A DNA stretch of 12,056 nt from Dehalococcoidia bacterium. GTDB lineage: Bacteria; Chloroflexota; Dehalococcoidia; Dehalococcoidales; Fen-1064. Both the position numbers and the translations under genes were made by a program. The notes under the pieces were generated by a model. The model was not told the origin of the DNA, ran no database searches, and saw nothing but the letters and a program-made list of their open reading frames with translations. How positions within the stretch are numbered: the first letter of the stretch is position 1; every line of letters starts with the position of its first letter. Shown here one piece after another: positions 6,108 to 12,056 of the stretch. The DNA is taken from positions 1-12,056 of the forward strand of contig JAUYDN010000034.1 of NCBI GenBank assembly GCA_030691775.1. The letters run 5' to 3'.

Positions 6108-6866
6108 GTGAAACTTGAGAACAGGGTGGCGGTGGTAACCGGTGCCGGCAGAGGCATCGGGAAAGCCATTGCCACCCGTCTTGCTTTAGAAGGCGCCCGC
6201 GTTGCGGTTGTCGATACGGAAAGCGCCTACGCAGAACACCTCGCAGATAAACTCATCAAGTCCCACCACGATGCGCTGGCGGTAAAAGCCGATGTGTCCG
6301 TCTGGACGGATGTGGAGCGACTGTTCGCCGAGGTAGAGACAAGGTTCCACACTGTTCATATCCTGGTCAATAACGCCGGTATCCGGAAAGATATCCCCCT
6401 GCATAAAATGACGGATAAGGACTGGGATGCTGTCATTCGAGTGCAGACGCAGGCTTGTTTCAATTGCTGTCGTGCCGCTCAGAAATACATGGTAGCACAG
6501 AAATACGGACGGATTATCAATATCTCCTCTCCGGTGCCTGCCAGCCTGGGGGAGCGCAAACAGACCGCTTACGCCGCCGCCAATGCCGCCATCGATGGTT
6601 TTACCAGAGCACTGGCATTAGAGCTGGGACCATCCAATGTCACGGTGAATGCGGTAGCCCCCGACTACATCGATACGGAACTACTCCGTAACATCGTCAA
6701 GGAAGAGGGAATGTACATCGATGATTACCGGCGGTTCGCGACTGCGCAGATACCCCTGCGTAGAATGGGCACGCCGGAAGATGTGGCGGGCGTAGTGCAG
6801 TTCCTGGCAAGCGATGACGCCGCCTTTGTGACGGGGCAGGTCATACAGGTAAAGGGAGGACCTTAA
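6108..6866 (+). CDS. Short-chain dehydrogenase/reductase, FabG-like, with altered catalytic tetrad
   Basis: Classical SDR fold, 252 residues, GTG start at 6108 with AGGG 7 bases upstream, 27 bases after the previous stop. The nucleotide-binding motif TGAGRGIG is at 11-18 and NNAG at 88-91, as in FabG-type NAD(P)H-dependent ketoreductases. However, the active site is not intact: the Tyr-x-x-x-Lys box reads Y155-A-A-A-N159 (codon AAT), and the usual VN helix-4 position reads V-Q113. Only the Ser (S140/S141) and Tyr are kept. Normal SDRs use Asn-Ser-Tyr-Lys, so this copy may be inactive, use another residue, or bind a ligand for regulation. The C-terminus (VTGQVIQVKGGP) is otherwise normal. Operon position suggests a substrate-related role for the redox module. 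Annotation as 3-oxoacyl-ACP reductase would be unsafe. Confidence 0.88.
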   Translation: MKLENRVAVVTGAGRGIGKAIATRLALEGARVAVVDTESAYAEHLADKLIKSHHDALAVKADVSVWTDVERLFAEVETRFHTVHILVNNAGIRKDIPLHKMTDKDWDAVIRVQTQACFNCCRAAQKYMVAQKYGRIINISSPVPASLGERKQTAYAAANAAIDGFTRALALELGPSNVTVNAVAPDYIDTELLRNIVKEEGMYIDDYRRFATAQIPLRRMGTPEDVAGVVQFLASDDAAFVTGQVIQVKGGP

Positions 6867-6893
6867 AGAAAAAGTCCGAAGCACGAATGCTTG

Positions 6894-6912
6894 TCCCGTA
6901 CTTGATACGGGA
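6894..6912. repeat. CTTGA-loop palindrome, copy after the redox operon
   Basis: TCCCGTA (6894-6900), loop CTTGA, TACGGGA (6906-6912). It lies 27 bases after the SDR stop. No T-run follows, so a terminator role is not supported, though a weak stop to transcription cannot be ruled out. Confidence 0.65.
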
Positions 6913-6998
6913 GCGAAATCCGAAACAAAATCGAATAACGAATAGCTAACGCTCAGGAACAATTCAGGTAATCCATTACTATGAAAATAGCACTGCTT

Positions 6999-7272
6999 GT
7001 CATTCTGGAGGAGTCCGTCTCTTCAATATCACGAAGGACGATGAAGAATCTCAGGGTGGGGCAGAGGAAGTCATTACCCACCGCGAGAATCCCATTACGA
7101 TTGTATTAGGAAACGGTACTCCATTTTAATAATTCTTAGTCCCGATAAATCAGGTTGAATGGTTCTGAGGCTACGCAATAACTGAAGAATCTCCCTGTGA
7201 TAAAAATGGAGACGATGCTTAAAAGGATGCAATCAATCGGCAGGGAGATTCGTTCGCTACGCTCAGAATGAC
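6999..7272. repeat. Inverted-repeat cluster (GTCATTCTG family)
   Basis: GTCATTCTG (6999-7007) and CAGAATGAC (7264-7272) are perfect inverted ends. GAATCTCCCTG (7187-7197) and CAGGGAGATTC (7241-7251) form an exact 11-bp inner pair, and GAAGAATCTCAGGG at 7043-7056 is a further diverged copy. The right-hand pair, about 7158-7272, could form one long imperfect hairpin. There is no coding frame inside. It looks like decayed, nested copies of a short non-coding repeat. Confidence 0.55.
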
Positions 7273-7339
7273 TCCAAAAAATAGGATTTAGTGTTTAGAT
7301 ATTAGAGCTTGGGTGGGGCGGGGTAACGGAGGGGGAACG

Positions 7340-7930
7340 ATGCATTTCATGCCTGATACAGAAGATGAAGACTCCGCGGCGGAGACTTTCTGGCCCGAAG
7401 GCTATAAACAGGTCATCAGGGAAGAAGTGTCCCGGTTTGTCCGTGAAGGACTGTTGAGAGATAAGCCGTTTCAGAATATTTATGGGCAGGGGTACAAAGA
7501 CCGTTTTCCCGAATACCCTGCATTCCTGGAGAAGCTGGCGGATATGGTAGCGGTGGGAGCAGAAAACGGCGCAGATATTGCCTTCGATGATATCATCCAT
7601 TCCTTTCTAAAAGAGTTGCCGTTACCGCAGTTACGTGCCTATGCTCATTACACTGCCCCACCCGCTCTCTCCGTAGAAACCAAGGAAAGACTGAGGCAAA
7701 ACGTCATCGCAGAATACGGTAAGGACAATATCTATGTCTACGCACATGGCGTTGGTTACACTAAGACCTTTCCGACAATTGACGATTATCTCAACTACAT
7801 CGCCGACCTGGTGATTACCGGCGCAGAAAACGGCGCTAATGACACGCTGGAGCAGGTGTACAGGGCTTTCTTAAAGCTCGCGCCTGTTATTCCCGTCAGA
7901 CGGCATCCACGCAGGTTGAAGGTGTGGTGA
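7340..7930 (+). CDS. Hypothetical protein with two internal copies of a ~70-residue unit
   Basis: Unrecognised soluble protein of 196 residues with no cysteine, signal peptide or membrane segment. Its clear feature is internal duplication: residues about 23-93 and 115-181 share YGQGYKDRFP versus AHGVGYTKTFP, LADMVAVGAENGAD versus IADLVITGAENGAN, and HSFLKELPL versus RAFLKLAPV. The GAENGA motif recurs at 73-78 and 161-166, an 88-residue offset. Each copy looks mainly helical, with one aromatic-rich loop before it. Start ATG 7340 is preceded by GGAGG (7328-7332) with a 7-base gap; an in-frame GTG at 7313 would add a Gly-rich leader and is unlikely. It stands alone between repeat-filled gaps of about 470 and 200 bases. 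No function is claimed. Confidence 0.8.
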   Translation: MHFMPDTEDEDSAAETFWPEGYKQVIREEVSRFVREGLLRDKPFQNIYGQGYKDRFPEYPAFLEKLADMVAVGAENGADIAFDDIIHSFLKELPLPQLRAYAHYTAPPALSVETKERLRQNVIAEYGKDNIYVYAHGVGYTKTFPTIDDYLNYIADLVITGAENGANDTLEQVYRAFLKLAPVIPVRRHPRRLKVW

Positions 7931-8128
7931 AATAGCTATCAGCTTTTTGCCATCAGCGATTAGCTACATTGATTTATGAGCTATGATTTATGAATAAATT
8001 CAAATTTCCTCAAAAACTCTTTGTTCTTGCTCTTCAATCTTAAATCCTGAGTCATAAATTCTGAATCTTTAATCGTTTCAAGCTGAATGCTAATAGCCGA
8101 CTGCTGGCAGCTATGGTACGATAAAGTA
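7931..8128. other. AT-rich intergenic gap with short word repeats
   Basis: No gene. Contains direct GATTTATGA copies (7971-7979 and 7985-7993) and a loosely inverted pair, TAGCTATCAGC near 7933 and GCTGGCAGCTA near 8103. These look like degenerate simple repeats. No clear promoter boxes for the following gene were identified. Confidence 0.5.
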
Positions 8129-8914
8129 ATGAATAAAATTGCGGTTTGCGGTAAAGGCGGCAGTGGTAAAAGCGTGCTCGTTCGCCTCCTTGCGGATGGA
8201 TTGAGACGGCATGGCCGCCGTGTCCTCGTTGTCGATTCCGACGAATCCAATACCGGGTTGTTCCGCATGCTCGGATTCGCGCGGCCCCCAGAGCCACTTG
8301 TCGGACTATTGGGGGGTAAAAGGAAGCTGGAAGAGATGCTGGAAGAAGCAATCCGCGCCGGTACCCCGGAGATGCAGGTCGACCTCATCCGCCAGCCACT
8401 CCAGCCCAAGGATATTCCACCCGAATACATGCTGGAGAAAGACGGCACCCGGCTTATTTGCATCGGCAAGATTCTCATGGCACTGGAAGGTTGCGCCTGT
8501 CCGATGGGTATCGTCAGCCGGTCGTTCCTGAAACGCCTGCGCTTGGAGCCAGACGAGGTCGTGCTGGTGGATATGGAAGCGGGGGTGGAGCACTTCGGGC
8601 GGGGGGTGGAAACGAGCATCGATTGTGTTCTCGTTGTCGTCGAGCCTTCGTTAGATTCACTGGAAGTTGCCGAAAAAATCCACGAGCTTGCCGGACAAAT
8701 CAATATCGCCGATGTCTGGGCGGTGCTGAACAAAATCACATCGGAAAGCATCGCTAAGAGGCTGACAGAATACCTGGACAAGCGCGGTATCAGGGTTATC
8801 GGCGAAATTCACCAGGATGCTGAGATATTCGAATCCAGCCTGGAAGGACGCCCGGTACAGAGCGGTGTTTCATCTTACGATATCGATAAGATACTGGACT
8901 TTCTGTTTCCGTAA
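8129..8914 (+). CDS. cooC: CooC-type MinD/ParA ATPase (nickel-insertion factor for CODH/ACS)
   Basis: Dimeric P-loop ATPase of the MinD/ParA class, 261 residues. CooC (and the related AcsF) uses ATP to help load nickel into carbon monoxide dehydrogenase or acetyl-CoA synthase. The deviant Walker A is GKGGSGKS at 8-15. D36/D38 in VVDSDES follow the second strand, C122-A-C124 in EGCACPMG is the family's metal-binding, dimer-interface CxC, and LVDMEAGVEHFGRG (147-160) is the Walker B segment with a strongly CooC-like sequence. Length agrees with the family. The start ATG 8129 is chosen because it begins directly with the P-loop strand; a longer frame from 8087 reads intergenic repeat. No strong ribosome site is visible. 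No CODH or ACS gene is in the window, so the target is inferred to be elsewhere, and CooC versus AcsF cannot be decided. Confidence 0.88.
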   Translation: MNKIAVCGKGGSGKSVLVRLLADGLRRHGRRVLVVDSDESNTGLFRMLGFARPPEPLVGLLGGKRKLEEMLEEAIRAGTPEMQVDLIRQPLQPKDIPPEYMLEKDGTRLICIGKILMALEGCACPMGIVSRSFLKRLRLEPDEVVLVDMEAGVEHFGRGVETSIDCVLVVVEPSLDSLEVAEKIHELAGQINIADVWAVLNKITSESIAKRLTEYLDKRGIRVIGEIHQDAEIFESSLEGRPVQSGVSSYDIDKILDFLFP

Positions 8915-9071
8915 GTAAAAGTCAAAACTGAAATCTCAAAAGTCAAAGCCACAGCTTAAAAGGTAAAACTGTACTTTGAACAAGTCGAGAGAGAAGGGAC
9001 AGGGTAAAGGAACGGCGTTAGTGTAGCGTATCGTATCGTATATATCTTGACGTATGATGGATGTTGATGTC

Positions 9072-9091
9072 ATTCCAGCGCAGGCTGGAAT
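9072..9091. repeat. ATTCCAG-type hairpin, copy 2
   Basis: ATTCCAGC (9072-9079), loop GCAG, GCTGGAAT (9084-9091). Compared with 474-493 the base pair next to the loop is C-G instead of T-A, keeping the stem perfect. Confidence 0.7.
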
Positions 9092-9110
9092 CCAGGAGGC
9101 AAACACGTAT

Positions 9111-9127
9111 TCCGGATCAAGTCCGGA
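9111..9127. repeat. TCAAG-loop palindrome, copy before purC
   Basis: TCCGGA (9111-9116), loop TCAAG, TCCGGA (9122-9127). It has the same loop as the copy at 2105-2123 but a wholly different stem. Confidence 0.6.
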
Positions 9128-9218
9128 GTGACAGAGAACCATGTAAAGGCATTTGTAAGACAGTACATTAGTAAGCTTTGAGTTCCGACTTTCAAACTTT
9201 GAGTTATTGGGGGGTGAT

Positions 9219-10136
9219 ATGAATACAAAGTCTCATGTCCTGATGACAACAGGCTTGCCTCTGCCGCCCTTCGTAAGGGGGAAGGTGCGGGATACCTACG
9301 ACCTGGGCAAGTACCTGTTGATTGTCGCCACAGACCGCATATCGGCGTTTGACGTGGTCCTGCCCTGTGGCATACCGGATAAAGGCAAGGTGCTCAATTT
9401 GATTTCTGCTTACTGGTTCGAGCAGACGAAGCAAATCGTCCCCAACCATGTGGTGGAACTTGTCAACGACGTAAAGGTATTAGACAAGTACATCGCTGAG
9501 AGCAAACGGTTCCCCTACCCCGATTTTCTCTCCGGGCGCTCGATGGTAGTGAAAATGGTACAACGGTTACCTGTCGAGTGCGTGGTGCGCGGCTACCTGG
9601 CGGGCTCGGCGTGGTCGGAGTACCAGAATAGCGGCACTCTTTTCGGTATGCCCGTTCCGAAAGGTTTACGGGAAAGCCAGGAATTGCCTGAACCAATCTT
9701 TACGCCCACTACCAAGGCAGAAACCGGGCACGACCTGCCGATGACAATGGACGCGGTGCGGAAGGCGGTGGGTGATGCTATCGCCGACCTGGTGCGGGAA
9801 AAGAGCCTGGCTATTTATAACTTCGCGCGCAAGCAGGCGTTGGCGAAGGGTATCATCATCGCCGATACCAAGTTTGAGTTCGGACTGGAAAACGGCAAGT
9901 TGATACTCATCGATGAACTGCTGACGCCGGACTCATCACGGTTCTGGGATGTGAAGCTGTACAAAGTGGGGCAATCACAGCCGAGCTATGACAAGCAACC
10001 CGTGCGCGACTGGCTGACGAAGTCCGGGTGGAACAAAGAACCGCCGGCGCCGATGTTACCCGACGATGTGATTGAGTCTACCGCCCGCATCTACCGCACG
10101 GCTTATGAACGGCTGACAGGGAAAAAACTGGGGTAA
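9219..10136 (+). CDS. purC: Phosphoribosylaminoimidazole-succinocarboxamide (SAICAR) synthase
   Basis: Catalyses ATP-dependent joining of CAIR with aspartate to form SAICAR, a late step of de novo purine synthesis, in the cytoplasm. The 305-residue length fits the longer SAICAR synthetase type. Signature segments are GKVRDTYDLG at 21-30 (nucleotide loop), ATDRISAFDVVLP at 37-49, VVRGYLAGSAWSEY at 122-135, FTPTTKAETGHD at 161-172, IIIADTKFEFG at 212-222 and IDELLTPDSSRFW at 231-243. No key residue appears missing. The G-rich ribosome site GGGGGGTGA (9209-9217) places the start at ATG 9219; an in-frame TTG at 9207 overlaps that site and is rejected. It ends 14 bases before the stop of the convergent PIN gene, and no terminator hairpin separates them. 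No other pur gene is in the window. Confidence 0.97.
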   Translation: MNTKSHVLMTTGLPLPPFVRGKVRDTYDLGKYLLIVATDRISAFDVVLPCGIPDKGKVLNLISAYWFEQTKQIVPNHVVELVNDVKVLDKYIAESKRFPYPDFLSGRSMVVKMVQRLPVECVVRGYLAGSAWSEYQNSGTLFGMPVPKGLRESQELPEPIFTPTTKAETGHDLPMTMDAVRKAVGDAIADLVREKSLAIYNFARKQALAKGIIIADTKFEFGLENGKLILIDELLTPDSSRFWDVKLYKVGQSQPSYDKQPVRDWLTKSGWNKEPPAPMLPDDVIESTARIYRTAYERLTGKKLG

Positions 10137-10150
10137 TACCACAAGGTGAA

Positions 10151-10621
10151 CTAAGGGCTCATTTCCCAAAGGAAACGCGGATAGTGTATGGAAGGTATTC
10201 GCAAGGAATCACAAATATCCGGGATTTTCTTCTTTGCCGGATTGGTTATTCCTGGTTGCCTCATTTCATTCGTCACAACGGTTGCTTCGATGCAAAGTGC
10301 GTGCGCAATAATATATGGGTCGGCACTACCGGCGAACTGCTCCAATTCCAAGTCAGTGCGAAAACCGTAGGTAACGAGCACTCGGGTCAAGAACGGATGG
10401 GCATCATTATTAGGGATGAGGAAGACATTTCTTCTGACAGTAAGCCACTCCTTAAGCCTGTCATCTTTCCGTTCGATTTCCCCAAAGACTGCCTCTGGAA
10501 TACGAATTTCACCCCTATTACCCATTTCTTCAAGAAATTGCCAGAATGTTCCAGGGTCCGTGTCGAGCGGGAAGTCATGTCTATTTGCGAGGATAAGAGA
10601 ATCTGCGTCAAACAGATACAT
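10151..10621 (-). CDS. PIN-domain protein, DUF4411 type (putative toxin nuclease)
   Basis: A 156-residue PIN-like protein. PIN domains are metal-dependent ribonucleases with an acidic centre; DUF4411 members are commonly encoded next to XRE-ImmA proteins as putative toxins. Candidate acidic residues are D5 (with D7) in FDADS, E48 in the first helical region, D101 in SADPYIIAHAL and D135 in KKIPDICDSL, in the family's order. The KKKIPDICDSLRIPSI segment followed by a terminal FLW is characteristic. The start is ATG 10621-10619, 7 bases after the upstream stop (10629-10631), with AAGG about 11 bases before it; an in-frame TTG at 10660 would overlap the ImmA gene and is less likely. Translation is probably coupled to the ImmA-type gene. 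Convergent with purC. Toxicity is inferred. Confidence 0.82.
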   Translation of the reverse strand: MYLFDADSLILANRHDFPLDTDPGTFWQFLEEMGNRGEIRIPEAVFGEIERKDDRLKEWLTVRRNVFLIPNNDAHPFLTRVLVTYGFRTDLELEQFAGSADPYIIAHALCIEATVVTNEMRQPGITNPAKKKIPDICDSLRIPSIHYPRFLWEMSP

Positions 10622-10628
10622 TCTATTC

Positions 10629-11831
10629 TCAACCTTTATAGAATTGCGCAAAATAGTCAATCTTTATACCAAGTATTTTCGATGCCTCACCGTAGGAAAT
10701 CTTTCCATCATACGCAGCCTTGATTACAGTATCTAAGAGCTTGATACCCAGCTTACTCTTCATGTTGATGAAATAACTTGGGCCACCGCCTTCATGTCTC
10801 TGTTCTTCAGACTGGTCGCTCCATTCCGTCCGCCACTGGTTGTATTGTGTCCAATACTCCTCTTCATTTACCCTGCCAAGGTCCAACAGACGTCTTGCCA
10901 CCACAACTCTACTAACTTTGAATTCAGTCGCGAGAGATTCTATGGCGGAATCAAGTCTTTGGGTTCTGACACGTTGCCAATAAGTTAAAAAAACACGTTC
11001 AGGAACAAGGAGCTCAGCCGCGGCTTTATTGCAGTATACCTCACGTTCTTGATAGTTTGTTATTCTAGCTTCGAGTATGTTGAAACTGGAAATACCTGAC
11101 TCGCCTAGCCACAGATGGACGAGTTCATGAATTAGAGTAAATGGCTGAGCAACCTTGGCATCATTCGGGTTCACTACTACAAATGGAGCAATCCTATCAC
11201 AGATTACTAACCCGCGGAATTCTTCTGTGGTAATCCTAGAGTGCCAATTGCCTAGGTCAGCTTTACGTAAAATGAAAACACCAAGTTTTTCCGCCTTTTC
11301 TCGTAGTACACCGAATAAGTCATCACTGTTTCGAACTCGCTGTTGGTCAACGAACGAAAATTCAAGTTTTTGTCGTATCATTTCTGCCATAGTAGATGGA
11401 TGCGTAGCCATTGTTGTGGTACCGATGAACTCCAACGGTGCTCGATTTTCAGATTCAACCAGGGCTCGTACTTCTTTCTGAAGTACTTCCACTTGCCTCC
11501 TAAACGCATCGAATTCAGGTGATGTCTTCACCAACGGTCTGTCCGCCACAGTGCGAAAGTCCTGCAGACCAGTTTGAATGACTGGCGGTTCGGGCAAGAA
11601 GAATGTGATTATAGGTCGCCTGTAAGCTTTGGCAATAAGTTCCAATTCGTTAAGAGTAGGTTTTTCTTGTCCGCTTTCCCAGATCAAAAGGCGGTCTTTA
11701 GCAGGGAGTCCTCTAATTCTCAAGTCTCGGATGCCAGCACGTGCAGATGCCTCTTCAGGAGTCAATTGGGCTCGCTCTCTTGCCCATCTCAGAATCTGGC
11801 TGTTTATAGGTACTTCTTGTCGAGTCGGCAT
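10629..11831 (-). CDS. XRE-family HTH plus ImmA/IrrE metallopeptidase protein (putative antitoxin/regulator)
   Basis: A 400-residue, three-part protein. Residues about 10-80 form an XRE-type DNA-binding domain (ILRWARERAQLTPEEASARAG, with IWESGQEKPT at 50-59). Residues about 140-330 form the ImmA/IrrE (COG2856) zinc peptidase domain, with H235-E-L-V-H239 and the downstream glutamate E264 in REVYCNKAAAELLVP. The C-terminal segment (about 355-400, after EGGGPSYF) looks like a small HTH-like helical tail (DGKISYGEASKILGIKIDYF). This architecture is known next to DUF4411 PIN genes, where the pair resembles a type II toxin-antitoxin system in which the protein may repress its own promoter. ATG 11831-11829 is preferred to TTG 11849, which lies within the -10/start region. 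Roughly 41% GC in 11221-11400 is lower than in purC, a possible sign of transfer. Confidence 0.9.
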   Translation of the reverse strand: MPTRQEVPINSQILRWARERAQLTPEEASARAGIRDLRIRGLPAKDRLLIWESGQEKPTLNELELIAKAYRRPIITFFLPEPPVIQTGLQDFRTVADRPLVKTSPEFDAFRRQVEVLQKEVRALVESENRAPLEFIGTTTMATHPSTMAEMIRQKLEFSFVDQQRVRNSDDLFGVLREKAEKLGVFILRKADLGNWHSRITTEEFRGLVICDRIAPFVVVNPNDAKVAQPFTLIHELVHLWLGESGISSFNILEARITNYQEREVYCNKAAAELLVPERVFLTYWQRVRTQRLDSAIESLATEFKVSRVVVARRLLDLGRVNEEEYWTQYNQWRTEWSDQSEEQRHEGGGPSYFINMKSKLGIKLLDTVIKAAYDGKISYGEASKILGIKIDYFAQFYKG

Positions 11832-11849
11832 AGTAAATCCTAGCCCCAA

Positions 11850-11878
11850 TTTATACCATTAGCTGCAACGAGTGTCAA
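11850..11878 (-). promoter_or_regulatory. Near-consensus sigma70 promoter of the ImmA-PIN pair
   Basis: Read on the minus strand, TTGACA (11878-11873) is followed after exactly 17 bases by TATAAA (11855-11850). The -35 is perfect and the -10 differs at the last base. Transcription should start about 11843, only some 12 bases before the ATG at 11831. TAGGA (11842-11838) could serve as ribosome site. It lies between hisB and the ImmA gene, so the module has its own strong promoter. Confidence 0.7.
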
Positions 11879-11916
11879 TAATTCTTTGCAGGCATCATAA
11901 TCTAATGTGAGTAAAC

Positions 11917-12056
11917 TTACTTTTCTATTTTCTGCTTTGTACTCGGTATTACCCCACTCGTACGTGCGTCCACGCGTGTCGCGGCGTCCAGCGCCCGTCC
12001 CAGTGCCTTGAAGAGAGCCTCGGCTTTGTGGTGGTCGTTAGTGCCGTATAATATGC
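11917..12056 (-). CDS. hisB: Imidazoleglycerol-phosphate dehydratase, C-terminal fragment
   Basis: HisB dehydrates imidazoleglycerol phosphate in histidine biosynthesis. Only the last 45 residues are in the window; the gene runs off the right edge. They carry the HisB signature GTNDHHKAEALFKALGRAL, in which the HH pair and following glutamate bind the catalytic manganese ions, and end in VIPSTKQKIEK, matching the usual end of the family. The stop TAA is at 11919-11917. The ImmA-PIN module lies downstream on the same strand, starting 85 bases later with its own promoter; no terminator was recognised between them. Other his genes presumably continue to the right. Confidence 0.9.
   Translation of the reverse strand, partial: ILYGTNDHHKAEALFKALGRALDAATRVDARTSGVIPSTKQKIEK

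Larger units (their letters stand above)
6867..7339. other. Intergenic region with palindrome and inverted repeats
   Basis: No gene is supported. It contains a CTTGA-loop palindrome (6894-6912) and three related copies of a GTCATTCTG...GAAGAATCTC repeat in both orientations (6999-7056, about 7158-7197, 7241-7272). The spacer between copies is AT-rich with frequent stops. No good promoter for the gene at 7340 was recognised. Confidence 0.6.
8915..9208. other. Intergenic gap with palindromes and a CGTAT tandem
   Basis: No gene supported. Holds a CGTAT x3 tandem (9027-9041), two palindromes (9072-9091 and 9111-9127) and low-complexity AAAGTC-like words on both sides. No good promoter for purC was recognised. 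Confidence 0.5.

Noticed and set aside
6894..6912. Terminator of the redox operon
   Set aside because: The hairpin is a member of the dispersed palindrome family and is followed by GCGAAATCC, not by a T-tract.
7981..8781. Minus-strand open frame opposite the CooC-like gene
   Set aside because: It is Ser/Arg-rich with no domain signal and lies antisense to a gene with complete P-loop, CxC and Walker B motifs.
10184..10723. Plus-strand open frame opposite the PIN gene
   Set aside because: It is antisense to the DUF4411 gene and the end of the ImmA gene, with no ribosome site or family features.

Overview
The window looks like a chromosome fragment of a strict anaerobe, most plausibly a Dehalococcoidia-type Chloroflexota or a bacterium of similar lifestyle. 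The evidence is an oxygen-sensitive Fe-S/flavin redox operon, a CooC-type nickel-insertion ATPase (usual companion of CO dehydrogenase/acetyl-CoA synthase), and intergenic regions full of short palindromic repeats. The taxonomic call is inference from gene content and style; there is no rRNA or tRNA to anchor it.

Layout. 1-586: gene-poor, repeat-rich. 593-2053 (+): a serine hydrolase of the class C beta-lactamase/esterase type with an unusual N-terminal HTH-like extension. 2069-2502: a compact unit bounded by 13-bp inverted repeats that encloses one small GIY-YIG nuclease gene. 2669-6866 (+): five closely spaced genes behind a good sigma70-type promoter, encoding a GltD-like FAD/NAD(P) oxidoreductase with N- and C-terminal Fe-S motifs, two ferredoxin-like proteins, a four-cysteine protein of uncertain family, and an SDR that lacks two catalytic-tetrad residues. 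6867-7339: decayed inverted-repeat region. 7340-7930 (+): unknown protein made of two diverged copies of one roughly 70-residue unit. 8129-8914 (+): CooC-like ATPase. 9219-10136 (+): purC. 10151-11831 (-): an AT-richer two-gene module, XRE-ImmA/IrrE protein plus DUF4411-type PIN protein, with a near-consensus promoter. 11917-12056 (-): 3' end of hisB, cut by the window edge.

How the genes fit together. The 2669-6866 operon reads as one electron-transfer module: the flavoprotein would exchange electrons between NAD(P)H and Fe-S centres, and the two ferredoxin-like subunits would carry them to or from a partner that is not identified here. No glutamate synthase large subunit is present, so this is not GOGAT. 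purC and hisB are housekeeping biosynthesis genes; the ImmA/PIN pair between them is probably an acquired toxin-antitoxin-type module.

Best candidates for something undescribed are (i) the GIY-YIG gene packed inside an inverted-repeat element, next to a dispersed hairpin family whose stems covary, which suggests a nuclease-associated repeat system analogous to REP/RAYT; and (ii) the five-gene redox operon with its atypical Cys-rich subunit and SDR lacking part of its catalytic tetrad. Both are hypotheses from sequence reading alone.
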